This document shows positions 1-11,525 of a DNA stretch of 64,000 nucleotides, piece after piece. Numbering within the stretch: the first letter of the stretch is position 1; every line of letters begins with the position of its first letter. This stretch comes from Astragalus membranaceus (Eukaryota > Streptophyta > Magnoliopsida > Fabales > Fabaceae), in NCBI GenBank assembly GCA_039519185.1, contig CM076851.1, positions 53,860,751 to 53,924,750 of the forward strand, read 5' to 3'. The position numbers and the translations under genes were made by a program. The notes beneath the pieces were generated by a model, which was given only the letters and a program-made list of their open reading frames with translations, was not told where the DNA came from and searched no databases.

Positions 1-1
1 G

Positions 2-385
2 CTCAATTTTAACTTAGATAAAACAGGTACACAAAGAATGCTAGAGCTTAATGAGTTAGAAGAGATTAGGCAATTCTCTTATGAGAATGCTGAAATCTAC
101 AAAACCAAAACAAAGGCATGGCATGACAAGAGAATTCAAAAGAGAGACTTAAAAGAGGGAGGTTTAGTTCTGCTATACAATTCTAGATTGAAGCTTTTCC
201 CTGGAAAGCTTAGATCAAGGTGGTCAGGACCATTCAAATTGGTTAAAATTTATCCTCATGGAGCAGTTGACTTGTTAGATGAAACCTCAAACACCATCTT
301 CAAGGTAAATGGTCAAAGAATCAAAATGTATTATGGTGAACATGTGGTGAGAGAAAAGGTCACCACTCATTTGAAAAATCTCTAA
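2..385 (+). CDS. Athila-A pol, integrase C-terminal end (5' partial)
   Basis: The reading frame is open from the window edge to a stop at 383-385, so this is the tail of a Ty3/Athila-type polyprotein. It shows the typical end of the integrase: a region with AWHDKRI, then LLYNSRLKLFPGKLRSRW, GPFKL and FKVNGQRIK. In this lineage that segment follows the DDE core and contributes to DNA binding. The same signature occurs in Athila-B (44656-47512), about 45 kb away, which supports the assignment. The rest of pol lies left of the window. Only 42 bases after the stop the element is interrupted by the CTTAA-flanked LTR array. The element resumes at 16394-16399, where GGGAGGCAACCC, a motif usual after Athila pol, continues it. 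Confidence 0.88.
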   Translation, partial: LNFNLDKTGTQRMLELNELEEIRQFSYENAEIYKTKTKAWHDKRIQKRDLKEGGLVLLYNSRLKLFPGKLRSRWSGPFKLVKIYPHGAVDLLDETSNTIFKVNGQRIKMYYGEHVVREKVTTHLKNL

Positions 386-427
386 AAGAAAGAGGTAGTC
401 AGGCTGATAAGACTCTTAAAACAAGTG

Positions 428-432
428 CTTAA
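428..432. repeat. Target-site duplication CTTAA, left copy
   Basis: CTTAA sits directly before the TGTAACAG start of the first LTR. The same pentamer follows the last LTR at 16394-16398 and also follows the LTR ends at 6101 and 8484. Five bases is the usual size for Ty3 integration. Confidence 0.85.
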
Positions 433-629
433 TGTAACAGCCCAAAATAATTGATTAATTTATTTAATTAATTATTTAGGACTTATGTGGTAGAAATAAT
501 AGAAATAATTATTTATTAGTATATGTGGACCTAATTATTAGTGTTAGCATTAGTAAATTAGAAGTGTTAAGTGGAGGCCCATGATTAGGTCACATAAGAT
601 AAGAAAAAGCTCATGAGGTTAAGTGAGTT

Positions 630-637
630 TATAAAAG
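630..637 (+). promoter_or_regulatory. TATA box of LTR copy 1
   Basis: TATAAAAG follows an AT-rich U3-like stretch and precedes a purine-rich leader. Equivalent boxes are at 3647-3654 and 11435-11442. The two truncated units lack this part entirely. Confidence 0.55.
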
Positions 638-2266
638 GGCTAGGTTAGGGTTTTGTTGTCATTAGAAGGAAAAAGAAAAATAAGGATTAGAGAAGTAGGA
701 AGAGGAGAGGGAAGGCGTGATCCACAAGCTAGAAGAGAGAGAGAGGCGTGATCTACAACCAAGGAGAGAGAGAATGAAAGCTAGGGTTTCACACATCTCC
801 TAATCTAAGATTTCGAATTCTTCTAAAAGGTAAGGGTGGGATTTAATTCAATATAAGGGTTTATGAGGGATCTACATGTGGGGTTTTAGGGTGTCTTGAT
901 CACCATATTGTTGTCTTGAAAAATCGCATGCCCTATGATTGTGTGCCTTGTTGAGTAATTTGATGTATGCTTGATTTCCTCACATTCCTATGCCTAAATG
1001 ACATGTTGTTATGCTCATAATAATAATTGTTGCCATATGATGATTTGTTGATGAGAATTTAGATTTTGCATGTCAAGTGTTTGAGCAAATGCATAAGTAT
1101 GTGGTGTTGAAATTGTTGTTTGGGAATTGATCATGATGAGTCCTACTTGTTTATGGTCTTTGTGCATTTCTGGACACTGTTTCGGTCCTCGTAAAACTGG
1201 TACTGTTTGGTTGATCCAAAAATTATGTGGCTGATTGTTTTTGAAAATAGACTTAAAGCCGGTGGTTTTGGCACTGGTTTCGCTCAATTTGGAGTTGTGT
1301 AGTTCAAGTTATGAGTCACCGAAATTAGGTCAAATTTCTGGAATCAAACTGTGAGTAGGTTCGGTTTTTGTAGGCCTTGTGTTATCAATTGAACTCCGTT
1401 TTGAACGATTCTTGTTTCATTGGAAAGTAGACTTAACTATCTACTAAATAGGCACTGGTTTCACGAAATTTCATTAAGAAGTTAGAAAGCAAATTTGGTT
1501 GCAAGCTGGGTAGAGAGTTCTGTCCGATTTTGGTACCACAGTGTAGTGTTTTGAAAAACTGTACCAACTGGATACTTATTTTGAAAAATAAAAATCATAG
1601 GCAGAAACTACACTCAGAGGGCTTTCCAATGAGTGGTCGTTTGTTGAAATCCGATATCGTTTTCTATTTTAAATAAATTTCCGAAGTAGGTGTACTGCTG
1701 TAGGAATTCAGCACTTGTGCCGTGTTGCCATTCTGTGTCGTGTTGCTGTCTTCGGATCCCTACCCATGGGCGCCAAGCCCTATTCTGTTTCTCTTGGTGT
1801 TGTGGTCCGTGCCTTTGCTGGATGCCTTGCCTAATCATATTGAGTCATTCCATTCTTGCTCCTGTGCGAATTGTTCACTTTTGCGAAAATTTGGTTGGAT
1901 CCCCTTCGCTGGGCGCCATTTTCAGGATGTCTTAGTTTTCTCCTAAACTGTTTTCGAAATAACTTTTGACTCGGGAGTCCGATTGAGGCGTTTCAAAATG
2001 TTTTGGAAAGCTTATCCAGGTGCCTAACTGGATACTCTAATTTTAAGGCATTCTGAACTATTTTTCTAACATTGTTCCCTGGAGTTGTTTTGGTGTCCGA
2101 GGTGCCCTTGAGGCGTCTCCGGTGTCTTTTTCAAAAAGTGGTCGTCAACCCTAAATGTTTTGGAAAAGTGGTGTGGTTGAGAGCTGTTAACTGCTGAAGA
2201 TGTTGTGTTGTTTGTGTTGTCGTGGGTACCGCCGAATGGTCAGACCTTTGAGCTGTTTTGTTGTGA

Positions 2267-2510
2267 CGGCCGTTGGCCAGCGTTGTTCGATGTCGTAGGC
2301 CTATGGCCAGCGTTGTCTATATTTTAGGCCTATGGCCAATGACGTTGATGTGTGATTGTTTGACTGTTGTGCATACATCATTGAGTCGCATGCATACCCT
2401 GAACATTAGGCCTTGTGCCAGCGACGAGAAAATTAGGCCTTTGGCCAGCGACGATATTTTAGGCCCTTGTGCCAGTGACGGAAATTAGGCCTTTGGCCAG
2501 TGACGTAGGT
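2267..2510 (+). repeat. AGGCCT..GGCCAG short tandem repeats inside the LTR
   Basis: About seven imperfect units of roughly 20-30 bp carry the palindromic core AGGCCT(A/T)TGGCCAG followed by CGACG, CGTTG or TGACG. The block is repeated at about 5289-5532, 7673-7915, 10056-10298 and 15581-15823. A single remnant unit at about 58078-58100 helps identify the related LTR there. Confidence 0.8.
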
Positions 2511-3083
2511 TGGTACCACATGCATGTGCATGGCTTGAGTCTCATATCGCATTCATATTGCACGACTGATTGAATGAAGTTGTTTGGCCATTGTGATGTG
2601 TTGTTAAAGTGATGTTGTGTTGTGAAAGTGACGTGTTAATGTATACTTAGCTGTTATTAACTGTTAAGAGTGATGTTGCTTGCTGTGATTAATTGACGTC
2701 TTGAGCTTTGTATGTGGTCTTTCATACACTTCTTATATTGTATGGAATCTCACCCCTTTTTGTGGTTGTTACTTTATAGGCGAGCCCGAGTGAAGATTGT
2801 AGTCTTCCTTTTGCCTGGTGTCGTCTGCTCTGATAGGTAGCACTTGGGGAAGGGTCGATTACTGTTTTTAATTGTATTTCGGTTGATGTTGAATCTTTTA
2901 GTAATTGGTGCACTTTGCACTTTGTCGGTTGTTAATGTTTTTAACGATGTTGAATAGTTCCGCTGCATGTTTTGAGAAAATTACGAGGTTTTGTTTTACG
3001 TTGAAAAATGCGACACTCTTTTGGCGCGAAAAACTCTGATAAATTATGAATAAACGATGGGTGAAAAAAGGGTGTTACATTAG

Positions 3084-3095
3084 TGGTATCAGAGC
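3084..3095 (+). promoter_or_regulatory. Primer-binding site, initiator tRNA-Met
   Basis: TGGTATCAGAGC lies four bases after the LTR end. It is complementary to the 3' end of plant initiator tRNA-Met, the primer used by many Ty1 and chromovirus elements. The second internal region has the same site at 10872-10883. Confidence 0.88.
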
Positions 3096-3435
3096 AATGG
3101 TTGGTCCGTCCGGCCAAGTCGTCGAGTCGTTGTGTCGGTTAACGACCAACTGTTGTCTTTTATTCTAACTATCGTTTGTGTTGCGGTCATTGTTTGTGTT
3201 GTTTGTGTTGTAGTGATGCTCCTGCAGGTAAAAGTAAACTGAAAAAACCGCCGATGGTAAGAGAACTAGTGGGGGAGATGCTCCTACTGGTATTGTGTGC
3301 TTTATTGTGTTTCCGTGTGAACTCTCTTTTGTTTTTGGTTTTATTTTTAACCTTCCTGTTGTGTGAACTTGTATGTAGTTTGTTAGTGGAAGAATGTTAG
3401 CTTAGGCGGGTAAATTTCGAGGACGAAATTCTTTT

Positions 3436-3449
3436 AAGTGGGGGAGAGT
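3436..3449 (+). promoter_or_regulatory. Polypurine tract of family A
   Basis: AAGTGGGGGAGAGT ends exactly where the next LTR begins (TGTAACA at 3450). The second copy is at 11224-11237. Confidence 0.8.
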
Positions 3450-6101
3450 TGTAACAGCCCAAAATAATTGATTAATTTATTTAATTAATTATTTAGGATT
3501 TATGTGGTAGAAATAATAGAAATAATTATTTATTAGTATATGTGGACCTAATTATTAGTGTTAGTATTAGTAAATTAGAAGTGTTAAGTGGAGTCCCATG
3601 ATTAGGTCACATAAGATAAGAAAAAGCCCATGAGGTTAAGTGAGTTTATAAAAGGGCTAGGTTAGGGTTTTGTTGTCATTAGAAGGAAAAAGAAAAATAA
3701 GGATTAGAGAAGTGAGAAGAGGAGAGGGAAGGCATGATCCACAAGCTAGAAGAGAGAGAGAGAGAGGCGTGATCTACAACCAAGGAGAGAGCGAAGAAAA
3801 GCTAGGGTTTCACACATCTCCTAATCTAAGATTTCGAATTCTTCTAAAAGGTAAGGGTGGGATTTAATTCAATATAAGAGTTTATGAGGGATCTACATGT
3901 GGGGTTTTAGGGTGTCTTGATCACCATATTGTTGTCTTGAAAAATCGCTTGCCCTATGATTGTGTGCCTTGTTGAGTAATTTGATGTATGCTTGATTTCC
4001 TCATATTCCTATGCCTAAATGACATGTTGTTATGCTCATAATAATAATTGTTGCCATATGATGATTTGTTGTTGAGAATTTATGATTTTGCATGTCAAGT
4101 GTTTGATCAAATGCATAAGTATGTGGTGTTGAAATTGTTGTTTGGGAATTGATCATGATGAGTCCTACTTGTTTATGGTCTTTGTGCATTTCTGGACACT
4201 GTTTCGGTCCTCCTAAAACTGGTACTGTTCGGTTGATCCAAAAATTATGTGGCTAATTGTTTTTGAAAATAGACTTAAAGCCGGTCGTTTTGGCACTGGT
4301 TTCGCTCAATTTGGAGTTGTGTAGTTCAAGTTGTGAGTCACCAAAATTAGGTCAAATTTCTGGAATCAAACTGTGAGTAGGTTCGGTTTTTGTAGGCTTT
4401 GTGTTATCAATTGAACTCCTTTTTGAACGATTCTTGTTTCATTGGAAAGTAGACTTAATTCTCTACGAAATAGGCACTGGTTTCACGAAATTTCATTAAG
4501 AAATGAAAAATAAAATTTGGTTCCAAGCTGGGTAGAGAGTTCTGTCCGATTTTGGTACCACAGTGTAGTGTTTCGATAAACTGTACCAACTGGATACTTA
4601 TTTTGAAAATAAAAATCATAGGCAGAAACTACACTCAGAGGGCTTTCAAATGAGTGGTCTTTTGTTGAAATCCGATGTCGTTTGCTATTTTAAATAATTT
4701 GTCGAAGTAGGTGTACTGCTGTAGGAATTCAGCACTTGTGCTGTGTTGCCATTCTGTGTTGTGTTGCTGTCTTCGGATCCCTACCCATGGGCGCCAAGCC
4801 CTATTCTGTTTCTCTTGGTGTTTTGGTCCGTGCCTTTGCTGGATGCCTTGCCTAATCATATTGAGTCATTCCATTCTTGCTCCTGTGCGAATTGTTCACT
4901 TTTGCGAAAATTTGGTTGGATCCCCTTCGCTGGGCGCCATTTTCAGGATGTCTTAGTTTTCTCCTAAACTGTTTTCGAAATAACTTTTGACTCGGGAGTC
5001 CGATTGAGGCGTTTCAAAATGTTTTGGAAAGCTTATCCAGGTGCCTAACTGGATACTCTAATTTTAAGGCATTCTGAACTATTTTTCTAACATTGTTCCC
5101 TGGAGTTGTTTTGGTGTCCGAGGTGCCCTTGAGGCGTCTCCGGTGTCTTTTTCAAAAAGTGGTCGTCAACCCTAAATGTTTTGGAAAAGTGTTGTGGTTT
5201 AGAGCTGTTAACTGCTGAAGATGTTGTGTTGTTTGTGTTGTCGTGGGTACCGCCGAATGGCCCAGACCTTTGAGCTGTTTTGTTGTGACGGCCGTTGGCC
5301 AGCGTTGTTCGATGTCGTAGGCCTATTACCAGCGTTGTCTATATTTTAGGCCTATGGCCAATGACGTTGATGTGTGATTGTTTGACTGTTGTGCATACAT
5401 CATTGAGTCGCATGCATACCATGAACATTAGGCCTTGTGCCAGCGACGAGAAAATTAGGCCTTTGGCCAGCGACGATATTTTAGGCCCTTGTGCCAGTGA
5501 CGGAAATTAGGCCTTTGGCCAGTGACGTAGGTTGGTACCACATGCATGTGCATGGCTTGAGTCTCATATCGCATTCATATTGCACGACTGATTGAATGAA
5601 GTTGTTTGGCCATTGTGATGTGTTGTTAAAGTGATGTGTTGTTGCGAAAGTGACGTGTTAATGTATACTTAGCTGTTATTAACTGTTAAGAGTGATGTTG
5701 CTTGCTGTGATTAATTGACGTCTTGAGCTTTGTATGTGGTCTTTCATACACTTCTTATATTGTATGGAATCTCACCCCTTTTTGTGGTTGTTACTTTATA
5801 GGCGAGCCCGAGTGAAGATTGTAGTCTTCCTTTTGCCTGGTGTCGTCTGCTCTGATAGGTAGCACTTGGGGAAGGGTCGATTACTGTTTTTAATTGTATT
5901 TCGGTTGATGTTGAATCTTTTAGTAATTTGTGCACTTTGCACTTTGTCGGTTGTTAATGTTTTTAACGATGTTGAATAATTCTGTTGCATGTTTTGAGAA
6001 AACTACGAGGTTTTGTTTTACGTTGAAAAATGCAACACTCTTTTGGCGCGAAAAATTCTGATAAATTATGAATAAACGATGGGTGAAAAAAGGGTGTTAC
6101 A
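3450..6101 (+). repeat. Family A LTR copy 2 (full, 2652 bp)
   Basis: It has the same ends and layout as copy 1, with its TATA box at 3647-3654. It is followed at 6102 by CTTAATG. That is the genuine target duplication plus two bases that also match the true right-hand flank at 16394-16400. Confidence 0.9.
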
Positions 6102-8484
6102 CTTAATGAGAGGGAAGGCGTGATCCACAAGCTAGAAGAGAGAGAGAGAGGCGTGATCTACAACCAAGGAGAGAGAGAAGAAAAGCTAGGGTTTCACACA
6201 TCTCCTAATCTAAGATTTCGAATTCTTCTAAAAGGTAAGGGTAGGATTTAATTCAATATAAGAGTTTATGAGGGATCTACATGTGGGGTTTTAGGGTGTC
6301 TTGATCACCATATTGTTGTCTTGAAAAATCGCTTGCCCTATGATTGTGTGCCTTGTTGAGTAATTTGATGTATGCTTGATTTCCTCATATTCCTATGCCT
6401 AAATGACATGTTGTTATGCTCATAATAATAATTGTTGCCATATGATGATTTGTTGTTGAGAATTTATGATTTTGCATGTCAAGTGTTTGAGCAAATGCAT
6501 AAGTATGTGGTGTTGAAATTGTTGTTTGGGAATTGATCATGATGAGTCCTACTTGTTTATGGTCTTTGTGCATTTCTGGACACTGTTTCGGTCCTCCTAA
6601 AACTGGTACTGTTCGGTTGATCCAAAAATTATGTGGCTAATTGTTTTTGAAAATAGACTTAAAGCCGGTCGTTTTGGCACTGGTTTCGCTCAATTTGGAG
6701 TTGTGTAGCTCAAGTTGTGAGTCACCAAAATTAGGTCAAATTTCTGGAATCAAACTGTGAGTAGGTTCGGTTTTTGTAGGCTTTGTGTTATCAATTGAAC
6801 TCCTTTTTGAACGATTCTTGTTTCATTGGAAAGTAGACTTAATTCTCTACGAAATAGGCACTGGTTTCACGAAATTTCATTAAGAAATGAAAAATAAAAT
6901 TTGGTTGCAAGCTGGGTAGAGAGTTCTGTCCGATTTTGGTACCACAGTGTAGTGTTTCGATAAACTGTACCAACTGGATACTTATTTTGAAAATAAAAAT
7001 CATAGGCAGAAACTACACTCAGAGGGCTTTCAAATGAGTGGTCTTTTGTTGAAATCCGATGTCGTTTGCTATTTTAAATAATTTGTCGAAGTAGGTGTAC
7101 TGCTGTAGGAATTCAGCACTTGTGCTGTGTTGCCATTCTGTGTTGTGTTGCTGTCTTCGGATCCCTACCCATGGGCGCCAAGCCCTATTCTGTTTCTCTT
7201 GGTGTTTTGGTCCGTGCCTTTGCTGGATGCCTTGCCTAATCATATTGAGTCATTCCATTCTTGCTCCTGTGCGAATTGTTCACTTTTGCGAAAATTTGGT
7301 TGGATCCCCTTCGCTGGGCGCCATTTTCAGGATGTCTTAGTTTTCTCCTAAACTGTTTTCGAAATAACTTTTGACTCGGGAGTCCGATTGAGGCGTTTCA
7401 AAATGTTTTGGAAAGCTTATCCAGGTGCCTAACTGGATACTCTAATTTTAAGGCATTCTGAACTATTTTTCTAACATTGTTCCCTGGAGTTGTTTTGGTG
7501 TCCGAGGTGCCCTTAAGGCGTCTCCGGTGTCTTTTTCAAAAAGTGGTCGTCAACCCTAAATGTTTTGGAAAAGTGTTGTGGTTGAGAGCTGTTAACTGCT
7601 GAAGATTTTGTGTTGTTTGTGTTGTCGTGGGTACCGCCGAATGGCCCAGACCTTTGAGCTGTTTTGTTGTGACGGCCGTTGGCCAGCGTTGTTCGATGTC
7701 GTAGGCCTATGGCCAGCGTTGTCTATATTTTAGGCCTATGGCCAATGACGTTAATGTGTGATTGTTTGACTGTTGTGCATACATCATTGAGTCGCATGCA
7801 TACCATGAACATTAGGCCTTGTGCCAGCGACGAGAAAATTAGGCCTTTGGCCAGCGACGATATTTTAGGCCCTTGTGCCAGTGACGGAAATTAGGCCTTT
7901 GGCCAGTGACGTAGGTTGGTACCACATGCATGTTCATGGCTTGAGTCTCATATCGCATTCATATTGCACGACTGATTGAATGAAGTTGTTTGGCCATTGT
8001 GATGTGTTGTTAAAGTGATGTGTTGTTGTGAAAGTGACGTGTTAATGTATACTTAGCTGTTATTAACTGTTAAGAGTGATGTTGCTTGCTGTGATTAATT
8101 GACGTCTTGAGCTTTGTATGTGGTCTTTCATACACTTCTTATATTGTATGGAATCTCACCCCTTTTGTGGTTGTTACTTTATAGGTGAGCCCGAGTGAAG
8201 ATTGTAGTCTTCCTTTTGCCTGGTGTCGTCTGCTCTGATAGGTAGCACTTGGGGAAGGGTCGATTACTGTTTTTAATAGTATTTCGGTTGATGTTGAATC
8301 TTTTAGTAATTGGTGCACTTTGCACTTTGTCGGTTGTTAATGTTTTTAACGATGTTGAATAGTTTCGCTGCATGTTTTGAGAAAACTACGAGGTTTTGTT
8401 TTACGTTGAAAAATGCAACACTCTTTTGGCGCGAAAAATTCTGATAAATTATGAATAAACGATGGGTGAAAAAATGGTGTTACA
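6102..8484 (+). repeat. 5'-truncated LTR unit 1 (2383 bp)
   Basis: It begins CTTAATG and then joins LTR sequence at GAGAGGGAAGGCG, which corresponds to about 708 in copy 1 and 3722 in copy 2. The first 275 or so bases of the LTR, including the TATA box, are missing. It ends with a normal LTR terminus (GTGTTACA). Length and junction are the same as in the next unit. Confidence 0.9.
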
Positions 8485-10867
8485 CTTAATGAGAGGGAAG
8501 GCGTGATCCACAAGCTAGAAGAGAGAGAGAGAGGCGTGATCTACAACCAAGGAGAGAGAGAAGAAAAGCTAGGGTTTCACACATCTCCTAATCTAAGATT
8601 TCGAATTCTTCTAAAAGGTAAGGGTAGGATTTAATTCAATATAAGAGTTTATGAGGGATCTACATGTGGGGTTTTAGGGTGTCTTGATCACGATATTGTT
8701 GTCTTGAAAAATCGCATGCCCTATGATTGTGTGCCTTGTTGAGTAATTTGATGTATGCTTGATTTCCTCACATTCCTATGCCTAAATGACATGTTGTTAT
8801 GCTCATAATAATAATTGTTGCCATATGATGATTTGTTGTTGAGAATTTATGATTTTGCATGTCAAGTGTTTGAGCAAATGCATAAGTATGTGGTGTTGAA
8901 ATTGTTGTTTGGGAATTGATCATGATGAGTCCTACTTGTTTATGGTCTTTGTGCATTTCTGGACACTGTTTCGGTCCTCCTAAAACTGGTACTGTTTGGT
9001 TGATCCAAAAATTATGTGGCTGATTGTTTTTGAAAATAGACTTAAAGCCGGTCGTTTTGGCACTGGTTTCGCTCAATTTGGAGTTGTGTAGTTCAAGTTG
9101 TGAGTCACCGAAATTAGGTCAAATTTCTGGAATCAAACTGTGAGTAGGTTCGGTTTTTGTAGGCTTTGTGTTATCAATTGAACTCTGTTTTGAACGATTC
9201 TTGTTTCATTGGAAAGTAGACTTAATTCTCTACGAAATAGGCACTGGTTTCACGAAGTTTCATTAAGAAATGAAAAATAAAATTTGGTTGCAAGCTGGGT
9301 AGAGAGTTCTGTCCGATTTTGGTACCACAGTGTAGTGTTTCGAAAAACTGTACCAACTGGATACTTATTTTGAAAATAAAAATCATAGGCAGAAACTACA
9401 CTCAGAGGGCTTTCAAATGAGTGGTCTTTTGTTGAAATCCGATGTCGTTTGCTATTTTAAATAATTTGTCGAAGTAGGTGTACTGCTGTAGGAATTCAGC
9501 ACTTGTGCTGTGTTGCCATTCTGTGTTGTGTTGCTGTCTTCGGATCCCTACCCATGGGCGCCAAGCCCTATTCTGTTTCTCTTGGTGTTTTGGTCCGTGC
9601 CTTTGCTGGATGCCTTGCCTAATCATATTGAGTCATTCCATTCTTGCTCCTGTGCGAATTGTTCACTTTTGCGAAAATTTGGTTGGATCCCCTTCGCTGG
9701 GCGCCATTTTCAGGATGTCTTAGTTTTCTCCTAAACTGTTTTCGAAATAACTTTTGACTCGGGAGTCCGATTGAGGCGTTTCAAAATGTTTTGGAAAGCT
9801 TATCCAGGTGCCTAACTGGATACTCTAATTTTAAGGCATTCTGAACTATTTTTCTAACATTGTTCCCTGGAGTTGTTTTGGTGTCCGAGGTGCCCTTGAG
9901 GCGTCTCCGGTGTCTTTTTCAAAAAGTGGTCGTCAACCCTAAATGTTTTGGAAAAGTGTTGTGGTTGAGAGCTGTTAACTGCTGAAGATGTTGTGTTGTT
10001 TGTGTTGTCGTGGGTACCGTCGAATGGCCCAGACCTTTGAGCTGTTTTGTTGTGACGGCCGTTGGCCAGCGTTGTTCGATGTCGTAGGCCTATGGCCAGC
10101 GTTGTCTATATTTTAGGCCTATGGCCAATGACGTTGATGTGTGATTGTTTGACTGTTGTGCATACATCATTGAGTCGCATGCATACCATGAACATTAGGC
10201 CTTGTGCCAGCGACGAGAAAATTAGGCCTTTGGCCAGCGACGATATTTTAGGCCCTTGTGCCAGTGACGGAAATTAGGCCTTTGGCCAGTGACGTAGGTT
10301 GGTACCACATGCCTATGCATGGCTTGAGTCTCATATCGCATTCATATTGCACGACTGATTGAATGAAGTTGTTTGGCCATTGTGATGTGTTGTTAAAGTG
10401 ATGTGGTGTTGTGAAAGTGACATGTTAATGTATACTTAGTTGTTATTAACTGTTCAGAGTGATGTTGCTTGCTGTGATTAATTGACGTCTTGAGCTTTGT
10501 ATGTGGTCTTTCATACACTTCTTATATTGTATGGAATTTCACCCCTTTTTGTGGTTGTTACTTTATAGGCGAGCCCGAGTGAAGATTGTAGTCTTCCTTT
10601 TGCCTGGTGTCGTCTGCTCTGATAGGTAGCACTTGGGGAAGGGTCGATTACTGTTTTTAATTGTATTTCGGTTGATGTTGAATCTTTTAGTAATTGGTGC
10701 AATTTGCACTTTGTCGGTTGTTAATGTTTTTAACGATGTTGAATAGTTCCGCTGCATGTTTTGAGAAAACTACGAGGTTTTGTTTTACGTTGAAAAATGC
10801 GACACTCTTTTGGCGCGAAAAACTCTGATAAATTATGAATAAACGATGGGTGAATAAGGGTGTTACA
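8485..10867 (+). repeat. 5'-truncated LTR unit 2 (2383 bp)
   Basis: It has the same CTTAATG/GAGAGGGAAGG junction and the same length as unit 1, so the two are direct tandem copies. It is followed at once by the second internal region, whose primer-binding site is at 10872-10883. Confidence 0.9.
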
Positions 10868-11237
10868 TTAGTGGTATCAGAGCAATGGTTGGTCCGTCCG
10901 GCCAAGTCGTCGAGTCGTTGTGTCGGTTAACGACCAACTGTTGTCTTTTATTCTAACTATCGTTTGTGTTGCGGTCATTGTTTGTGTTGTTTGTGTTGTA
11001 GTGATGCTCCTGCAGGTAAAAGTAAACCGAAAAAACCGCCGATGGTAAGAGAACTAGTGGGGGAGATGCTCCTACTGGTATTGTGTGCTTTATTGTGTTT
11101 CCGTGTGAACTCTCTTTTGTTTTTGGTTTTATTTTTAACCTTCCTGTTGTGTGAACTTGTATGTAGTTTGTTAGTGGAAGAATGTTAGCTTAGGCGGGTA
11201 AATTTCGAGGACGAAATTCTTTTAAGTGGGGGAGAGT
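10868..11237 (+). mobile_element. Internal region 2 of family A
   Basis: It is nearly identical to 3080-3449 and has the same length (370 bp), with the initiator-Met primer site at 10872-10883 and polypurine tract at 11224-11237. A second internal region inside one pair of target duplications is the sign of LTR-LTR unequal recombination, not of a separate insertion. Confidence 0.88.
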
Positions 11238-11525
11238 TGTAACAGCCCAAAATAATTGATTAATTTATTTAATTAATTATTTAGGATTTATGTGGTAGAA
11301 ATAATAGAAATAATTATTTATTAGTATATGTGGACCTAATTATTAGTGTTAGTATTAGTAAATTAGAAGTGTTAAGTGGAGGCCCATGATTAGGTCACAT
11401 AAGATAAGAAAAAGCCCATGAGGTTAAGTGAGTTTATAAAAGGGCTAGGTTAGGGTTTTGTTGTCATTAGAAGGAAAAAGAAAAATAAGGATTAGAGAAG
11501 TGAGAAGAGGAGAGGGAAGGCATGA

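Larger units (their letters stand above)
433..3079 (+). repeat. Family A LTR copy 1 (full, 2647 bp)
   Basis: It starts TGTAACAGCCC and ends GGGTGTTACA, so it has the inverted TG..CA ends of an LTR. A TATA box lies at 630-637, followed by an AG-rich leader, and AGGCCT/GGCCAG repeats lie at about 2267-2510. Several open frames of 60-100 codons recur on both strands in every copy, but none resembles a known protein and they shift with small indels. I treat the LTR as noncoding. Confidence 0.9.
3080..3449 (+). mobile_element. Internal region 1 of family A
   Basis: Only about 370 bp separate LTR copy 1 from copy 2. It begins with the primer-binding site and ends with the polypurine tract. The stretch just before the tract (TTTCGAGGACGAAATTC, then AGTGGGGGAG) is the familiar end of chromovirus-type Ty3 elements. 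A 74-codon Cys/Leu-rich frame at 3176-3400 recurs at 10964-11188 but matches nothing I know and is probably incidental. Confidence 0.8.

Noticed and set aside
1015..1935. Open frames of 60-102 codons recurring in each family A LTR copy, on both strands
   Set aside because: They recur only because the LTR is repeated. They overlap each other in opposite strands, change length with small indels, and match no protein family.
3176..3400. 74-codon Cys/Leu-rich frame in the internal region, also at 10964-11188
   Set aside because: Conserved only because the internal region was duplicated; composition reflects TTGTGTTG-rich DNA.
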